A stretch of DNA of 64,000 bases from NCBI GenBank assembly GCA_963725085.1, contig CAVRXM010000001.1:930001-994000 (forward strand). Direction: 5' to 3'. The notes beneath the pieces are model-generated. The model was not told the DNA's origin. It searched no databases and was given only the letters and a program-made list of their open reading frames with translations. The DNA is from VRUE01 sp963725085. GTDB taxonomy: Bacteria > Actinomycetota > Thermoleophilia > Solirubrobacterales > 70-9. Of the stretch, positions 18,470-27,224 are shown one piece after another. The first letter of the stretch is position 1. Each line of letters opens with the position of its first letter. The translations under genes were made by a program, and so were the position numbers.

Positions 18470-19269
18470 GTCCCGAGATCCTGAACAGCGGCGCCGCGAC
18501 AGGGGCGAGGCGGCGGTGGTGCTTCTCGATGTAGCGGCGCAGAGAGGGCTTCCTGATCGATTGCATCGTCGGCCGGTCGAGCTGGTTGAAGGAGCCCGCC
18601 GCCGACGTGCCCGACGCGGGCGGAGCCGACGAGGAGGTTCCGGAACCCGTTCTCCTCGAGGCGCTTGGCGAGGTCGACGTCCTCGTACCAGAGAAAGAAG
18701 CCGTCGTCGAACCCGCCGACCTGCTCCCAGGTCGCGCGCCGCATCAGGAAGCAGGCGCCCGAGGGCTGGCCCGCCTCCTTGACCACGCCCCGAGGCGGGC
18801 TCGGGACCGGCCTGCGCAGGAACGACCCGGCGAAGATCTGGCCCAGCAGGGCGATCCGGCCCGGTAGCTCGGCGTGGTAGATGTCGTCGTCGCCCTCGAG
18901 CGCCGGCCCGACCATCCCGGCCTGCGGGTCGGCCCGCGCGACGGCCGCCAGCTCGGCAAGCGCGGCGGGCTCGGGCCGGACGTCGGCGTTGCTGACGCAG
19001 ACCATCTCTCCGCTCCCCCCGGCGAGCGCGCGGTTCGCGGCCCTCCCGTAGCCGAGGTTCGAGTCGGCGAGATCGAGGGCGACGCCGTCGGGGAGCCCCT
19101 CCCGCAGGGCCCGGCTGTCCTCCGCGGCGGAATCGTTGTCGACGATCGTCACCGCCGGCTCGACCCCGGTCGAGGCCAGGAACGCCCGGGCGGCGTCGAG
19201 CGCGGCGTCCGCCGTGTTCCAGTTGACGATCGCGACGTCGATTGCTGTGGCCGTGGCGCCGCCCGTCAT
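18462..19269 (-). CDS. Family 2 glycosyltransferase, one frameshift
   Basis: About 268 aa after correcting one +1 shift near 18603 (span 3n+1). It begins MTGGATATAIDVAIVNWNTA, with TIVDNDSAAEDS, LGYGRAANRALAGGSGEMVC, VSNADVRPEPAALAEL, PSGACFLMRRATWEQVGGFD and FFLWYEDVDLAKRLEENG. This is the same family as the next gene downstream. After the shift it ends GSFNQLDRPTMQSIRKPSL and PLFRISGHG. The stop overlaps the ATG of that second GT2. Only 27 bp separate its start from the divergent rmlA start, so the two genes share a very compact promoter region. Confidence 0.82.
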
Positions 19270-19296
19270 TCGCGACCGACGATAGCCTCCCGCAGC

Positions 19297-20373
19297 GTGA
19301 AGGACCTCAAGGGACTGATCCTCTCGGGCGGCGCGGGCACCCGGCTGCGGCCGATCACCCACACCTCGGCGAAGCAGCTCGTGCCGGTCGCCAACAAACC
19401 CGTGCTCTTCTACGGGATCGAGGCCCTGGTCGAGGCCGGGATCGAGGAGATCGGGATCATCATCGCCCCCGAGACCGGCGGCGAGATCCAGGAGGCGGCC
19501 GGCGACGGCTCGCAGTTCGGCGCCCGGATCACCTACATCCTCCAGGACGAGCCCGCGGGCCTCGCCCACGCCGTCCTGACCGCGCGCGATTTCCTCGGCG
19601 ACGCGCCATTCGTCATGTACCTCGGGGACAACCTCCTCGCCGACGGCCTCGGCAGCCTGGTCGAGACCTTCCGCGCCGAGGAGCCGGACGCGCTGATCCT
19701 GCTCACGCCGGTCTCCGACCCCCAGTCCTACGGGGTCGCCGAGCTCGATGGCGAGCGGGTGGTGCGGCTGGTCGAGAAGCCGAAGGACCCGCCCTCGAAC
19801 CTCGCTCTCGTCGGGGTCTACCTGTTCTCGCCCGCGATCTTCGACGCCGCCGAGGCGCTCGAGCCCTCCTGGCGCGGCGAGCTCGAGATCACCGAGGCGA
19901 TCCAGGGGCTGATCGACGACGGCCACCAGGTCCGCTCCGAGGTCGTCACCGGTTGGTGGAAGGACACCGGCCAGCTCGCCGACATGCTCGAGGCCAACCG
20001 CCTCGTCCTCGAGGAGATCGAGGGCAGCCTCGAGGGCGAGGTCGACGAGGACTCGCGGGTCGAGGGGCGGGTCGTGCTCGCCGAGGGCGCCTCGCTGCGC
20101 CGCTCGGTCGTCCGCGGCCCGGCCGTGATCGGCGCCGGGGCGAACATCGAGGACGCCTACATCGGCCCCTACACCTCGATCGGCGACGACGTCCATATCC
20201 GCCGCTCCGAGGTCGAGCACTCGATCGTCCTCGCGGGCGCGGTCGTCGAGGACCTCGAGACGCGGATGGAGGCGAGCCTGCTCGGCCGCAACGTGAAGCT
20301 GACCCGCAGCGAGGGGATGCCGAAGACGCTCCGCCTCCTGGTCGGCGACAACTGCGAGATCAAGCTGATCTGA
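19297..20373 (+). CDS. rmlA: Glucose-1-phosphate thymidylyltransferase (long form)
   Basis: An intact 358-aa enzyme catalysing dTTP + glucose-1-phosphate to dTDP-glucose, the first step to dTDP-L-rhamnose. The N-terminal nucleotidyltransferase motif is KGLILSGGAGTRLRPITHTS (residues 4-23), then KQLVPVANKPVLFYGIE, MYLGDNLL, SDPQSYGVAELD, VEKPKDPPSN and GWWKDTGQLADMLEANR. Residues 240-358 form a left-handed beta-helix tail (VVRGPAVIGAGANIEDAYI), as in the long RfbA form of actinobacteria and archaea. The GTG at 19297 gives the family start. It is divergent from a GT2 operon and lies 115 bp before rmlD. Confidence 0.94.
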   Translation: MKDLKGLILSGGAGTRLRPITHTSAKQLVPVANKPVLFYGIEALVEAGIEEIGIIIAPETGGEIQEAAGDGSQFGARITYILQDEPAGLAHAVLTARDFLGDAPFVMYLGDNLLADGLGSLVETFRAEEPDALILLTPVSDPQSYGVAELDGERVVRLVEKPKDPPSNLALVGVYLFSPAIFDAAEALEPSWRGELEITEAIQGLIDDGHQVRSEVVTGWWKDTGQLADMLEANRLVLEEIEGSLEGEVDEDSRVEGRVVLAEGASLRRSVVRGPAVIGAGANIEDAYIGPYTSIGDDVHIRRSEVEHSIVLAGAVVEDLETRMEASLLGRNVKLTRSEGMPKTLRLLVGDNCEIKLI

Positions 20374-20392
20374 TCCCCTCCGCACGCCTGCG

Positions 20393-20431
20393 CCATCAAG
20401 TTTCCCCCCATATGGGCGGTGAACTTGATGG
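20393..20431. promoter_or_regulatory. Inverted repeat between rmlA and rmlD
   Basis: Perfect 10-bp arms CCATCAAGTT (20393-20402) and AACTTGATGG (20422-20431) flank a 19-base spacer that itself contains the palindrome CCCATATGGG (20407-20416). It starts 20 bp after the rmlA stop and ends about 57 bp before rmlD. No T-tract follows, so a simple terminator is less likely than an operator or an attenuator-like hairpin. The function is inferred from symmetry and position only. Confidence 0.5.
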
Positions 20432-20455
20432 GATTGAAGTTAGCCTGTCCGACTC

Positions 20456-20488
20456 ATGCACCTCCTCGAGGCGATCGGAATCGAGTAG
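20456..20488 (+). CDS. Possible 10-codon leader peptide before rmlD
   Basis: ATG at 20456 opens MHLLEAIGIE and ends with TAG at 20486-20488, directly abutting the rmlD ATG (TAGATG). The position would allow translational coupling into rmlD. No strong ribosome site precedes it, and so short an ORF could be chance. It sits just after the inverted repeat. Confidence 0.22.
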   Translation: MHLLEAIGIE

Positions 20489-21341
20489 ATGAAGGTCCTG
20501 GTGACAGGCGCCGCCGGGATGCTCGGCCGTGACGTGATGCTGGCCGCCGGCAACGCCGGCCACGACGTCGTCGGCTTCGGCCGCGCCGAGCTCGACGTGG
20601 CCGACGCCGCCGCGGTCGCGAAGAAGTTCGAGCTCGAGCGGCCCGACGTCGTCATCAACTGCGCCGCCTGGACCGACGTCGACGGCGCCGAGGAGGCCGA
20701 GGAGGCGGCGATGGCCGTCAACCGCGACGGGGCCGGCAACGTCGCCGCCGCCGCCGCCGCAGCACGGCGCCAGCGTCGTCTACGTCTCCAGCGACTACGT
20801 CTTCGACGGCGCCAAGGGCGAGCCCTATGTCGAGACCGACCAGCCGGCGCCGCTCTCCGCCTACGGCAGGACGAAGCTGGCCGGCGAGGACGCGACCACC
20901 GCCGCCAACAAACGCCACTTCGTCGTCCGCTCCTCGTGGCTGTTCGGGGTCGGCGGCGGCAACTTCGTCGAGACGATGCTGCGCCTGGCCGCCGACCACG
21001 GCGAGGTCCTCGTCGTCCGCGACCAGGTCGGCTCGCCGACCTACACCTGGCACCTGGCCTACGGCCTCGTCCGCCTGATCGAGGGCGTCGAGTTCGGGAT
21101 CCACCACATGGCCGCCGAGGGCTCGTGCTCCTGGTACGAGTTCGCGCGCGAGATCTTCGAGCAGGCGAAGGTCGAGTGCAAGGTGATGTCGGCGACGACC
21201 GAGATGCTCGGCCGCCCGGCCCCGCGCCCGGCCTTCTCGGCCCTGGTCAGCCAGCGCCGGCACGCGATCCGACTCCCCCCCTGGCAGGATGGGCTCGCCG
21301 GCTACATCGCCCAGCGCAGCGACGGGAGGGAGGCAGCGTGA
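20489..21341 (+). CDS. rmlD: dTDP-4-dehydrorhamnose reductase, one frameshift
   Basis: About 283 aa after correcting one +1 shift within a GCC run near 20760 (span 3n+1). It carries out the last step of dTDP-L-rhamnose synthesis, an NAD(P)H-dependent reduction. It reads MKVLVTGAAGMLGRDVMLAA (NAD motif), GFGRAELDVAD, VVINCAAWTDVDGAEE, then SVVYVSSDYVFDGAKGEPYV, SAYGRTKLAGE (catalytic Tyr/Lys), VRSSWLFGVGGGNFVETML, QVGSPTYTWHLA and GRPAPRPAFSAL. Its stop overlaps the rmlB GTG (GTGA), so translation of the two is coupled. Confidence 0.9.
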
Positions 21342-22322
21342 GGATCCTGGTCACGGGAGCTGCGGGATTCATCGGCTCGACCTACGTGCGGCTGGTCGGC
21401 GACGAGCACGAGGTCAGGGTGCTCGACAAGCTCACCTACGCCGGCCGCCGCGAGAACCTGCCCGAGGGGACCGACCTCGTCGTCGGCGCGATCGAGGACC
21501 CGAAGATCGTCCGCGAGGCGATGGAGGGCTGCGACGCGGTCGTCAACTTCGCCGCCGAGTCCCACGTCGACCGCTCGATCGACGACCAGGACGCCTTCGC
21601 CCGCACCCACGTGGTCGGGACCGGCACCCTGCTCGACGCCGCCCGCGAGCTCGGGATCGGGCGCTACCTGCAGGTCTCGACCGACGAGGTCTACGGCTCG
21701 ATCGAGTCGGGCTCGTTCACCGAGGCCTCGCCGCTCGACCCCTCCTCGCCCTACTCGGCGACGAAGGCGGCCGGCGACCTGCTGGTCTCCGCCCACGTCC
21801 ACACCTACGGGATCGAGGCCTCGATCGTCCGCGGCTCGAACAACTACGGGCCGCGCCAGTACCCGGAGAAGCTGATCCCCCTGATCACCTGAACGCGATC
21901 GCATCGGCGACCCTCTGCCGGTGTACGGGGACGGGCGCCAGGTCCGCAACTGGCTCTTCGTCGAGGACTTCTGCCGCGGGATCCACACCGTGCTGATGAG
22001 CGGCCGCCCCGGCGAGGCCTACAACGTCGGCGGCCCGGACGAGTGCGAGAACATCGAGGTGGTGCGGCGGGTGATCGAGCTGACCGGCGCCGACGAGTCG
22101 CTGATCGAGCACGTCACCGACCGCCCCGGCCACGACCGCCGCTACTCGCTGGCCTCCGACAAGCTCCGCGACGAGCTCGGCTGGGAGGCGCAGGTCCACT
22201 TCGACGAGGGCATCGAGCGGACCGTCGCCTGGTACCGCGACAACGAGGATTGGTGGGGGCCGATCCGCTCCGGCGAGTACCGCGCCTACTACGAGAAGCA
22301 GTACGGCAGGGCGCTGGGCTGA
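21338..22322 (+). CDS. rmlB: dTDP-glucose 4,6-dehydratase, one frameshift
   Basis: About 327 aa after correcting one +1 shift near 21891 (span 3n+1). It converts dTDP-glucose to dTDP-4-keto-6-deoxyglucose. It reads RILVTGAAGFIGSTYVRLV, LDKLTYAGRRENL, NFAAESHVDRSIDDQDAF, STDEVYGSI (Thr, Asp and Glu catalytic set), YSATKAAGDLL (Tyr/Lys), RGSNNYGPRQYPEKLIPL, then VYGDGRQVRNWLFVEDFCRG, YNVGGPDECEN and DRPGHDRRYSLASDK. GTG at 21338 overlaps the rmlD stop, and its TGA overlaps the rmlC ATG (TGATG). The conserved motifs on both sides of the shift argue for a sequence error. Confidence 0.92.
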
Positions 22323-22879
22323 TGCCCGAGCGCCTCGAGACGAGGCTCGAGGGGGTCGTGCTGCTCGAGCCGGCGGTCCACGGCGACGAGCGCGGCTTCA
22401 TGGTCGAGACCTACCGGCGCGACGCCTGGGCCGAGCAGGGCGTCGACGTCGAGTTCGTCCAGCACAACCACTCGCGCTCCGCGAAGGGGACGCTGCGCGG
22501 GCTCCACTTCCAGACCGACCCCGGCCAGGCGAAGCTGGTCCGCTGCGCGCGCGGCGCGATCCTCGACGTCGCGGTCGACCTCCGCCGCGGCTCGCCGACC
22601 TTCGGCCAGTGGGAGGGGCACGTCCTCGATGACGAGAGCCACCGCCAGCTCTTCGTCCCGATCGGGTTCGGCCACGGGTTCGCGGTCCTCAGCGACGTCG
22701 CCGACGTCGCCTATCTGCTCTCGAGCCTCTACGACCCGGAGACCGAGTCGGGCATCGCCTGGGACGATCCCGACGTCGGCGTCGAGTGGGGCGTCCAGGA
22801 CCCGCTGCTCTCCGAGCGCGACAAGACGGCCCCGCGACTCGCCGAGGTCGCTGCCGAGTTGCCCTTCGAGCACGCGTGA
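22322..22879 (+). CDS. rmlC: dTDP-4-dehydrorhamnose 3,5-epimerase
   Basis: An intact 185-aa cupin enzyme performing the double epimerisation at C3 and C5 of the 4-keto sugar. It reads LLEPAVHGDERGFMVETYRR, FVQHNHSRSAKGTLRGLHFQ (catalytic His in the LHFQ strand), KLVRCARGAILDVAVDLRRG, SPTFGQWEGHVL, FVPIGFGHGFAVLSDVADVA (Tyr follows in AYLLSS), and DPETESGIAWDDPDVGVEW near the end. The ATG overlaps the rmlB stop, and its TGA overlaps the GTG of the following methyltransferase. Together rmlA, D, B and C make the full rhamnose-donor pathway. Confidence 0.95.
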   Translation: MPERLETRLEGVVLLEPAVHGDERGFMVETYRRDAWAEQGVDVEFVQHNHSRSAKGTLRGLHFQTDPGQAKLVRCARGAILDVAVDLRRGSPTFGQWEGHVLDDESHRQLFVPIGFGHGFAVLSDVADVAYLLSSLYDPETESGIAWDDPDVGVEWGVQDPLLSERDKTAPRLAEVAAELPFEHA

Positions 22880-23698
22880 GGGCCAAGGCCCTCTACCTGG
22901 CGAAGGCGCTCGCCCGCCGCGTCCTCTTCGCGCCCGCCGACCTCCTCCGCCGCCTGCGCCGCGGCGGCGGCGACCCGATCCCTCCCCGCGGCCTCTCGTT
23001 TGTCGGCGAGGGCGACTTCCTCGCCACCGGGCGCGAGTTCCTCGCCCACTTCACCGAGCTCGGCGGCCTGCGGCCGGCCGACCGGGTGCTCGACATCGGC
23101 TGCGGGATCGGCCGGATGGCGATCCCGCTGACCGGCTATCTGGATGGAGGCTCCTATGCGGGGTTCGACGTCGGCCGGGCGATGATCCGGTGGTGCCGGC
23201 GCAATATCACCCCCCGCCACCCCGCGTTCGAGTTCGAGTGGGCCCCGATCCACAACGCCAAGTACAACCCGTTCGGGACCCTGTCGGCGAGCGAGTTCCG
23301 GTTCCCCTACCCGGACTCCTCGTTCGACTTCGCCTTCGCGACCTCGCTCTTCACCCACCTCGTCCGCGACGAGGTCGGCCACTACCTGGCCGAGACCGCC
23401 CGGGTGCTGAGGCCAGGCGGAGCCTGCCTGCTGACCTTCTTCCTGCTGACGCCGCGCTCGGAGGCCGAGATCGCGGCCGGGCGGGCGGCGCTGGCCTTCA
23501 CCCATCCGGTCGAGGGCGGGGCGACGACCGAGCCCGGCTCAGCCCGAGGAGGCGATCGCCTTCGAGGTCGACGAGGTCCGGGCGATGCTCGCGGAGGCCG
23601 GGCTCGCGGTTCGCGAGCCGCTCCATCCCGGCGCCTGGGCGAACGAGCCCGGCGCCGCCAGCTACCAGGACATCATCGTCGCGACCGCGTCGCGGTGA
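22876..23698 (+). CDS. Class I SAM methyltransferase, last gene of the rml run, one frameshift
   Basis: About 273 aa after correcting one +1 shift near 23540 (span 3n+1). A basic N-terminus (RAKALYLAKALARRVLF) is followed by RVLDIGCGIGRMAIPLTGYL (SAM motif I, about residue 72), AGFDVGRAMIRWC, FAFATSLFTHLVRDEV and RVLRPGGACLLTFFLL. After the shift it reads AIAFEVDEVRAMLAEAGL and ends at 23698. The GTG overlaps the rmlC stop, so it is coupled to the rhamnose genes and may O-methylate rhamnose or the chain end. The 3' end overlaps the convergent GT2 by 26 bp. Confidence 0.8.
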
Positions 23699-24539
23699 CG
23701 GCGAGGCTGGCGAGCAGTTTGGCGCCGATCCCGGCGTAGACGAGCGCGTTCAGGAGCGGGTTGTGCTCGGGGGCCTCGAAGCGCCGGTAGAAGCGGCCCA
23801 TGCCGCGGTGGAAGGCGATCTCCTGGCGGAACGCCCGCCGGCCGCCGCTCGAGCCGCCCTTGACGTGGAGCGCGACGGCCGCGGGCTCGTAGAAGACCTT
23901 CCATCCCGCCTCCCAGAACCGCCGGCACCAGTCGAGGTCCTCCATGTAGAGCCAGTAGCCCTCGTCGAGCAGCCCGACCTCGCGCACCGCCTCGCCGCGG
24001 CAGAGCATGAAGGCGCCGTTGACGGCGTCGACCTCGCCCGGCTCGTCGTCGCCGAGGTGGGTGGCGCGGTACTGGCTGAGCGCGGCGGGGGCGTCGGCGC
24101 GGCGGCCGACGCCGGTGAAGTGGGCGAGGGCGGCGAGCGGGGTCGGGAAGGAGCGCTTGGCGGCGTGGTCGAGCTCGCCGGACTCGGTCACGAGCTTGCA
24201 CCCGACCATCCCGACCCGCGGGTCCGAGCGCAGCCTGGCGAGGGCGGTGTCGAGGGTCCCCGCGTAGACCTCGGTGTCGGGATTGAGCAGCAGGACCGCG
24301 TCGGCCTCGGCCTCGCGGAGGACGAGGTTGTTGGCCGCCGAGAAGCCGATGTTCTCGCAGCGGAGCAGCCGCACCTGCGGGAACTCGCGCTCGACCATGT
24401 CCGGGGTCGAGTCGGCGCTGCCGCTGTCGACGACGGTGACCCGGCTCTCTCCGCTCGCCGGGTGCTGCTCGAGCGAGCGCAGGCAGCGCCGCAGCAGGTC
24501 CTCGGCGCCGTGGCTGACGACGATCGTCTCCAGGTCCAT
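23673..24539 (-). CDS. Family 2 glycosyltransferase (rhamnosyltransferase-like)
   Basis: An intact 288-aa GT2. It begins MDLETIVVSHGAEDLLRRCL, then TVVDSGSADSTPDMVEREF, ENIGFSAANNLVLREAEAD, VLLLNPDTEVYAGTLDTAL, RVGMVGCKLVTESGELDH, VDAVNGAFMLCRGEAVREVG, WLYMEDLDWCRRFWEAGWKV and HVKGGSSGGR. The NPD and MEDLDWC motifs match WbbL-type rhamnosyltransferases. The C-terminus has a hydrophobic helix (LNALVYAGIGAKLLASLAV) that may anchor it to the membrane. ATG at 24539 is 18 bp from the divergent pyruvyltransferase remnant. Confidence 0.9.
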   Translation of the reverse strand: MDLETIVVSHGAEDLLRRCLRSLEQHPASGESRVTVVDSGSADSTPDMVEREFPQVRLLRCENIGFSAANNLVLREAEADAVLLLNPDTEVYAGTLDTALARLRSDPRVGMVGCKLVTESGELDHAAKRSFPTPLAALAHFTGVGRRADAPAALSQYRATHLGDDEPGEVDAVNGAFMLCRGEAVREVGLLDEGYWLYMEDLDWCRRFWEAGWKVFYEPAAVALHVKGGSSGGRRAFRQEIAFHRGMGRFYRRFEAPEHNPLLNALVYAGIGAKLLASLAVTATRSRR

Positions 24540-24557
24540 GACGGAGGAATGTAGCCA

Positions 24558-25740
24558 GTGAGCGTGCTGCTCTATGCTTCGGGCAGATCGTCGACCGGCT
24601 CCGAAGGCCGTGTGCGGTGCTGCTGGTCGGCGAGCTACGACGGGTCGGGCAACTGGCGGCGACGTCCTCCAGCTCGCCGGCTGCAATCAAGACCGTGTCC
24701 ACGCCTGCCCGGACCTCGTCTCCCGGCACGGTACGATCGTCGAGCGCAGTGAACTACCACAGCCACGATTCCGCTCCTGGAGCGAGCTTCCCGAGGACCA
24801 GCTCGGGGGCGCCGCGAAGCGCATTTCGACGACGGCTCCGGCTTCGCTCATGGCCGTCTCGTCGAGCTGGCGCCGAGCGAGGCCTGTCGACTCGGTCCTG
24901 TATCTGTACGGTGGCGGCTACCTGAACCACTGGTGGGGCGATCGCAAGGTCGCACTCTCGGAGGCCGCAGTCCTGCCGGCGGGAAGCTCCGCTGTCGCTC
25001 GGGCAGCAGGTGGAAGAAGGGCTGATCGCCGTCGGCCGACGCCGAGCTGATCTGTACGGCATCGTGCGGGCACGTGACTGCCAGGCTGGGTTCCTGCGAG
25101 CTTGGGTCCGGCTACAGGAGCCGTCCTGATCGTCGTCTCGCCGACCCGGTGCCCCTCCTCCACTTGGCCGCCCGACCGAGCACCTCGTCCTACGACCTCT
25201 AGTCAGCGACGAGCCCGAGCGTGATCGGCAGGGTGGTCGCCATCCTCCGGCGACTGGCGAAGCCTCGAGCCGCCCACTCCGAACTCCAGACCGTGATCGC
25301 ATGACGGAGGTTCCGACCGGCTCTCGGAGGCAAGACTGATCCTCGGAATTGGTGGAGCGACACCGCACACGGACCTCGAACGGGGCGGGGCTGACGCCAG
25401 CTAGCCGCTGGACGTCCTCGCCGACGCTACCGGGAACTGGCCTCGCCGGCTTCCGCCGTCGCTCGCTTCACGGTCAGCTGTTCCTACCACGTCGCGATGA
25501 CCTCGCTGCTGGCCGGGCATCCCGACGATGATGCTGCCGAGAACCGCTACTACGGCGGAGCAGCTGCCTACTGCAGGCTTTCCTGCGCCCGACAACGACT
25601 GCTGTTCGAAGTCCTGCTCCCGGCCTATGCCGGCTCGTCCCGGGAGGGCTACGCCGGATCGGGTTGTGGCAGCCGTGCCCTCGCTACGACGGGACCGGCA
25701 CTCGGTGCGTGCCGGTCGTTCTGGGCTGGTTCGCCGCTGA
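24558..25740 (+). pseudogene. Polysaccharide pyruvyltransferase remnant (many frameshifts)
   Basis: No single frame is open here, but successive frames give the expected order of an actinobacterial polysaccharide pyruvyltransferase. SVLLYASGRS starts from GTG 24558 with a GGAGGA site upstream. Then come SYDGSGN and GGDVLQLAG (family GN.GDD.lQLA), RHGTIVERSELPQPRFRSW, LPEDQLGGAAKRI, VLYLYGGGYLNHWWGDRKVA, GQQVEEGLIAV, VRARDCQAG, and finally TVSCSYHVAMTSLLAG with ENRYY. Such enzymes add pyruvate ketals to glycans. At least six shifts and internal stops separate these pieces, and the middle third (about 25080-25430) is barely readable, so this is either a decayed gene or a poorly sequenced stretch. 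Confidence 0.6.
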
Positions 25741-25766
25741 GCGACGCCGGCGTGCCGGCGCGTCCA

Positions 25767-27224
25767 TCAGTGGGCGCCCTCGCCGCGGACGATCGCCCGC
25801 GGCGTGCGCAGCAGGATCGCCAGGTCGCCGGCGATCGAGAGGTTGTCGAGGTAGTCGCGCTCCATCGCCAGCCGCTCCTCGAAGGTGAGGTCGCCGCGGC
25901 CGTAGACCTGCATCGGCCCGGTCAGCCCGGGCCTGATCGCCAGCCGGACCCGCTGGCGCTCGTCGTAGAGGGCGACGACCGCCTCCTCCTCGGGGCGCGG
26001 CCCGACCAGGGACATGTCGCCGACGAGGACGTTGATCAGCTGCGGCAGCTCGTCGAGGCTGGTGCGCCGCAGGAACCGCCCCGAGCGCGTCACCCGCGGG
26101 TCGGCCTCGATCTTGAAGGCGGGCTCCTCGAGCCGCTCGAGGTCGACCAGCTCGCCCAGCCGCTCCTCGGCGTCGGCGCTCATCGTCCGGAACTTGAGCA
26201 TCGTGAACGGCCTGCCTCCCTTGCCGGCGCGGCGCTGGCGGAAGAAGACCGGGCGCCCGGTGTCGATCAGGATCGCGATCGCGATCGCCAGCAGCAGCGG
26301 CGAGAGCAGGATCAGCAGCGCCCCGGAGACGAACGCGTCCATCGCCCGCTTCATCGCCATCGTCGAGCGCGGCGGGTCGGAGAAGCGGAAGTCGAGCACC
26401 GGCAGCTCGGCGAGGCGGTTGAGCTCGATGCCGGGGCCGAGCAGGCCGAAGTGGCGCGGCAGGAAGGTCAGCCCGAGGCCCTCCGCCTTGCACTCCTCGA
26501 TCAGCGCCTCGGCCGCCTGCTCGCTCATCCCCTGCTCGGTGACGACGACCCGTTCGACGTCGTATTCGCTCGCGACCTCGGAGATGTCGGCGGCCGAGCC
26601 GAGGCGCGGCAGCTCCTTCGCCGGCTCGGCGTCCGGCCGGCGCCAGGTACCCGACCAGGCGCAGGCGGGTCTCGGGGTGGGTCGAGAGCCGCCTGGCGAC
26701 GAGGTCGGCCGCCTCCGCCGAGCCGATCATCAGGCCCGGTGGCGACGCCGGTCAGCCGGTGCCAGAGGAAGCGCAGGATCGCCCGCAGGACGAAGCTCCC
26801 CGCCAGCGCCCCGACGCCGACGATGATCGCGCTCGCCGCCGAGAGCGGCCCGACCGGGCTCAGCGCCAGCAGGCCGTCGATCGCGATCGTCCCCAGCGCG
26901 CTGGCCGAGATCAGCGCCGGCAGCTCGTCGAGGGTGCTGTGGCGGATCCGCCGGTGGTCGTTGTCGTAGAGGCCGTGGAACTTGAAGACCAGGATCCAGA
27001 CCGGGCTGACGAGGATCGCCCAGAAGAGCACCGCGACGTCGGTCTCGGCCGTCGCCACGGTGGCGATGCAGAGCGCCGCGATCAGCGCCGATCCAGTCGC
27101 CGACCGCGAGCAGGCGGCGCAGCAGGGCGCCGCGGCGACGCGAGTCGCTCGGCCCGGTCAGCCGCCTCGGCGGCCTCGGCCACCGCCCTCGGGAACCGCG
27201 ACTTGGCGACGCCAGCGGGCTCAC
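25767..27224 (-). CDS. Polyprenyl-phosphate sugar-phosphotransferase (WbaP/WcaJ family), frameshifted
   Basis: About 484 aa after removing three +1 insertions (near 27100, 26735 and 26645; the span is a multiple of 3). The N-terminal half has four to five membrane helices (WILVFKFHGLYDNDHRR, SALGTIAIDGLLALS) and a nucleotide-binding-like middle domain (DVERVVVTEQGMSEQAAEAL). The C-terminal catalytic domain reads AMKRAMDAFVSGALLILLSP, PVFFRQRRAGKGGRPFTMLK, KFRTM, RVTRSGRFLRRTSLDELPQL, VLVGDMSLVGPRPE and IRPGLTGPMQVYGR. It would start chain synthesis by moving a sugar-phosphate onto undecaprenyl phosphate. GTG at 27224 overlaps the stop of the ligase gene (GTGA). Confidence 0.9.

Noticed and set aside
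18214..20385. A 723-codon leftward open frame spanning two GT2 genes and the antisense of rmlA
   Set aside because: Only the part below 19269 is protein-like; the rest mirrors rmlA on the other strand, a common effect of high GC.
20736..20765. A GCC trinucleotide run as a microsatellite
   Set aside because: It encodes an Ala helix in rmlD and coincides with a simple +1 shift.
24540..25766. Small ORFs of 60-158 codons as independent genes
   Set aside because: They are fragments or shadows of the frameshifted pyruvyltransferase; none has its own ribosome site plus a coherent sequence.
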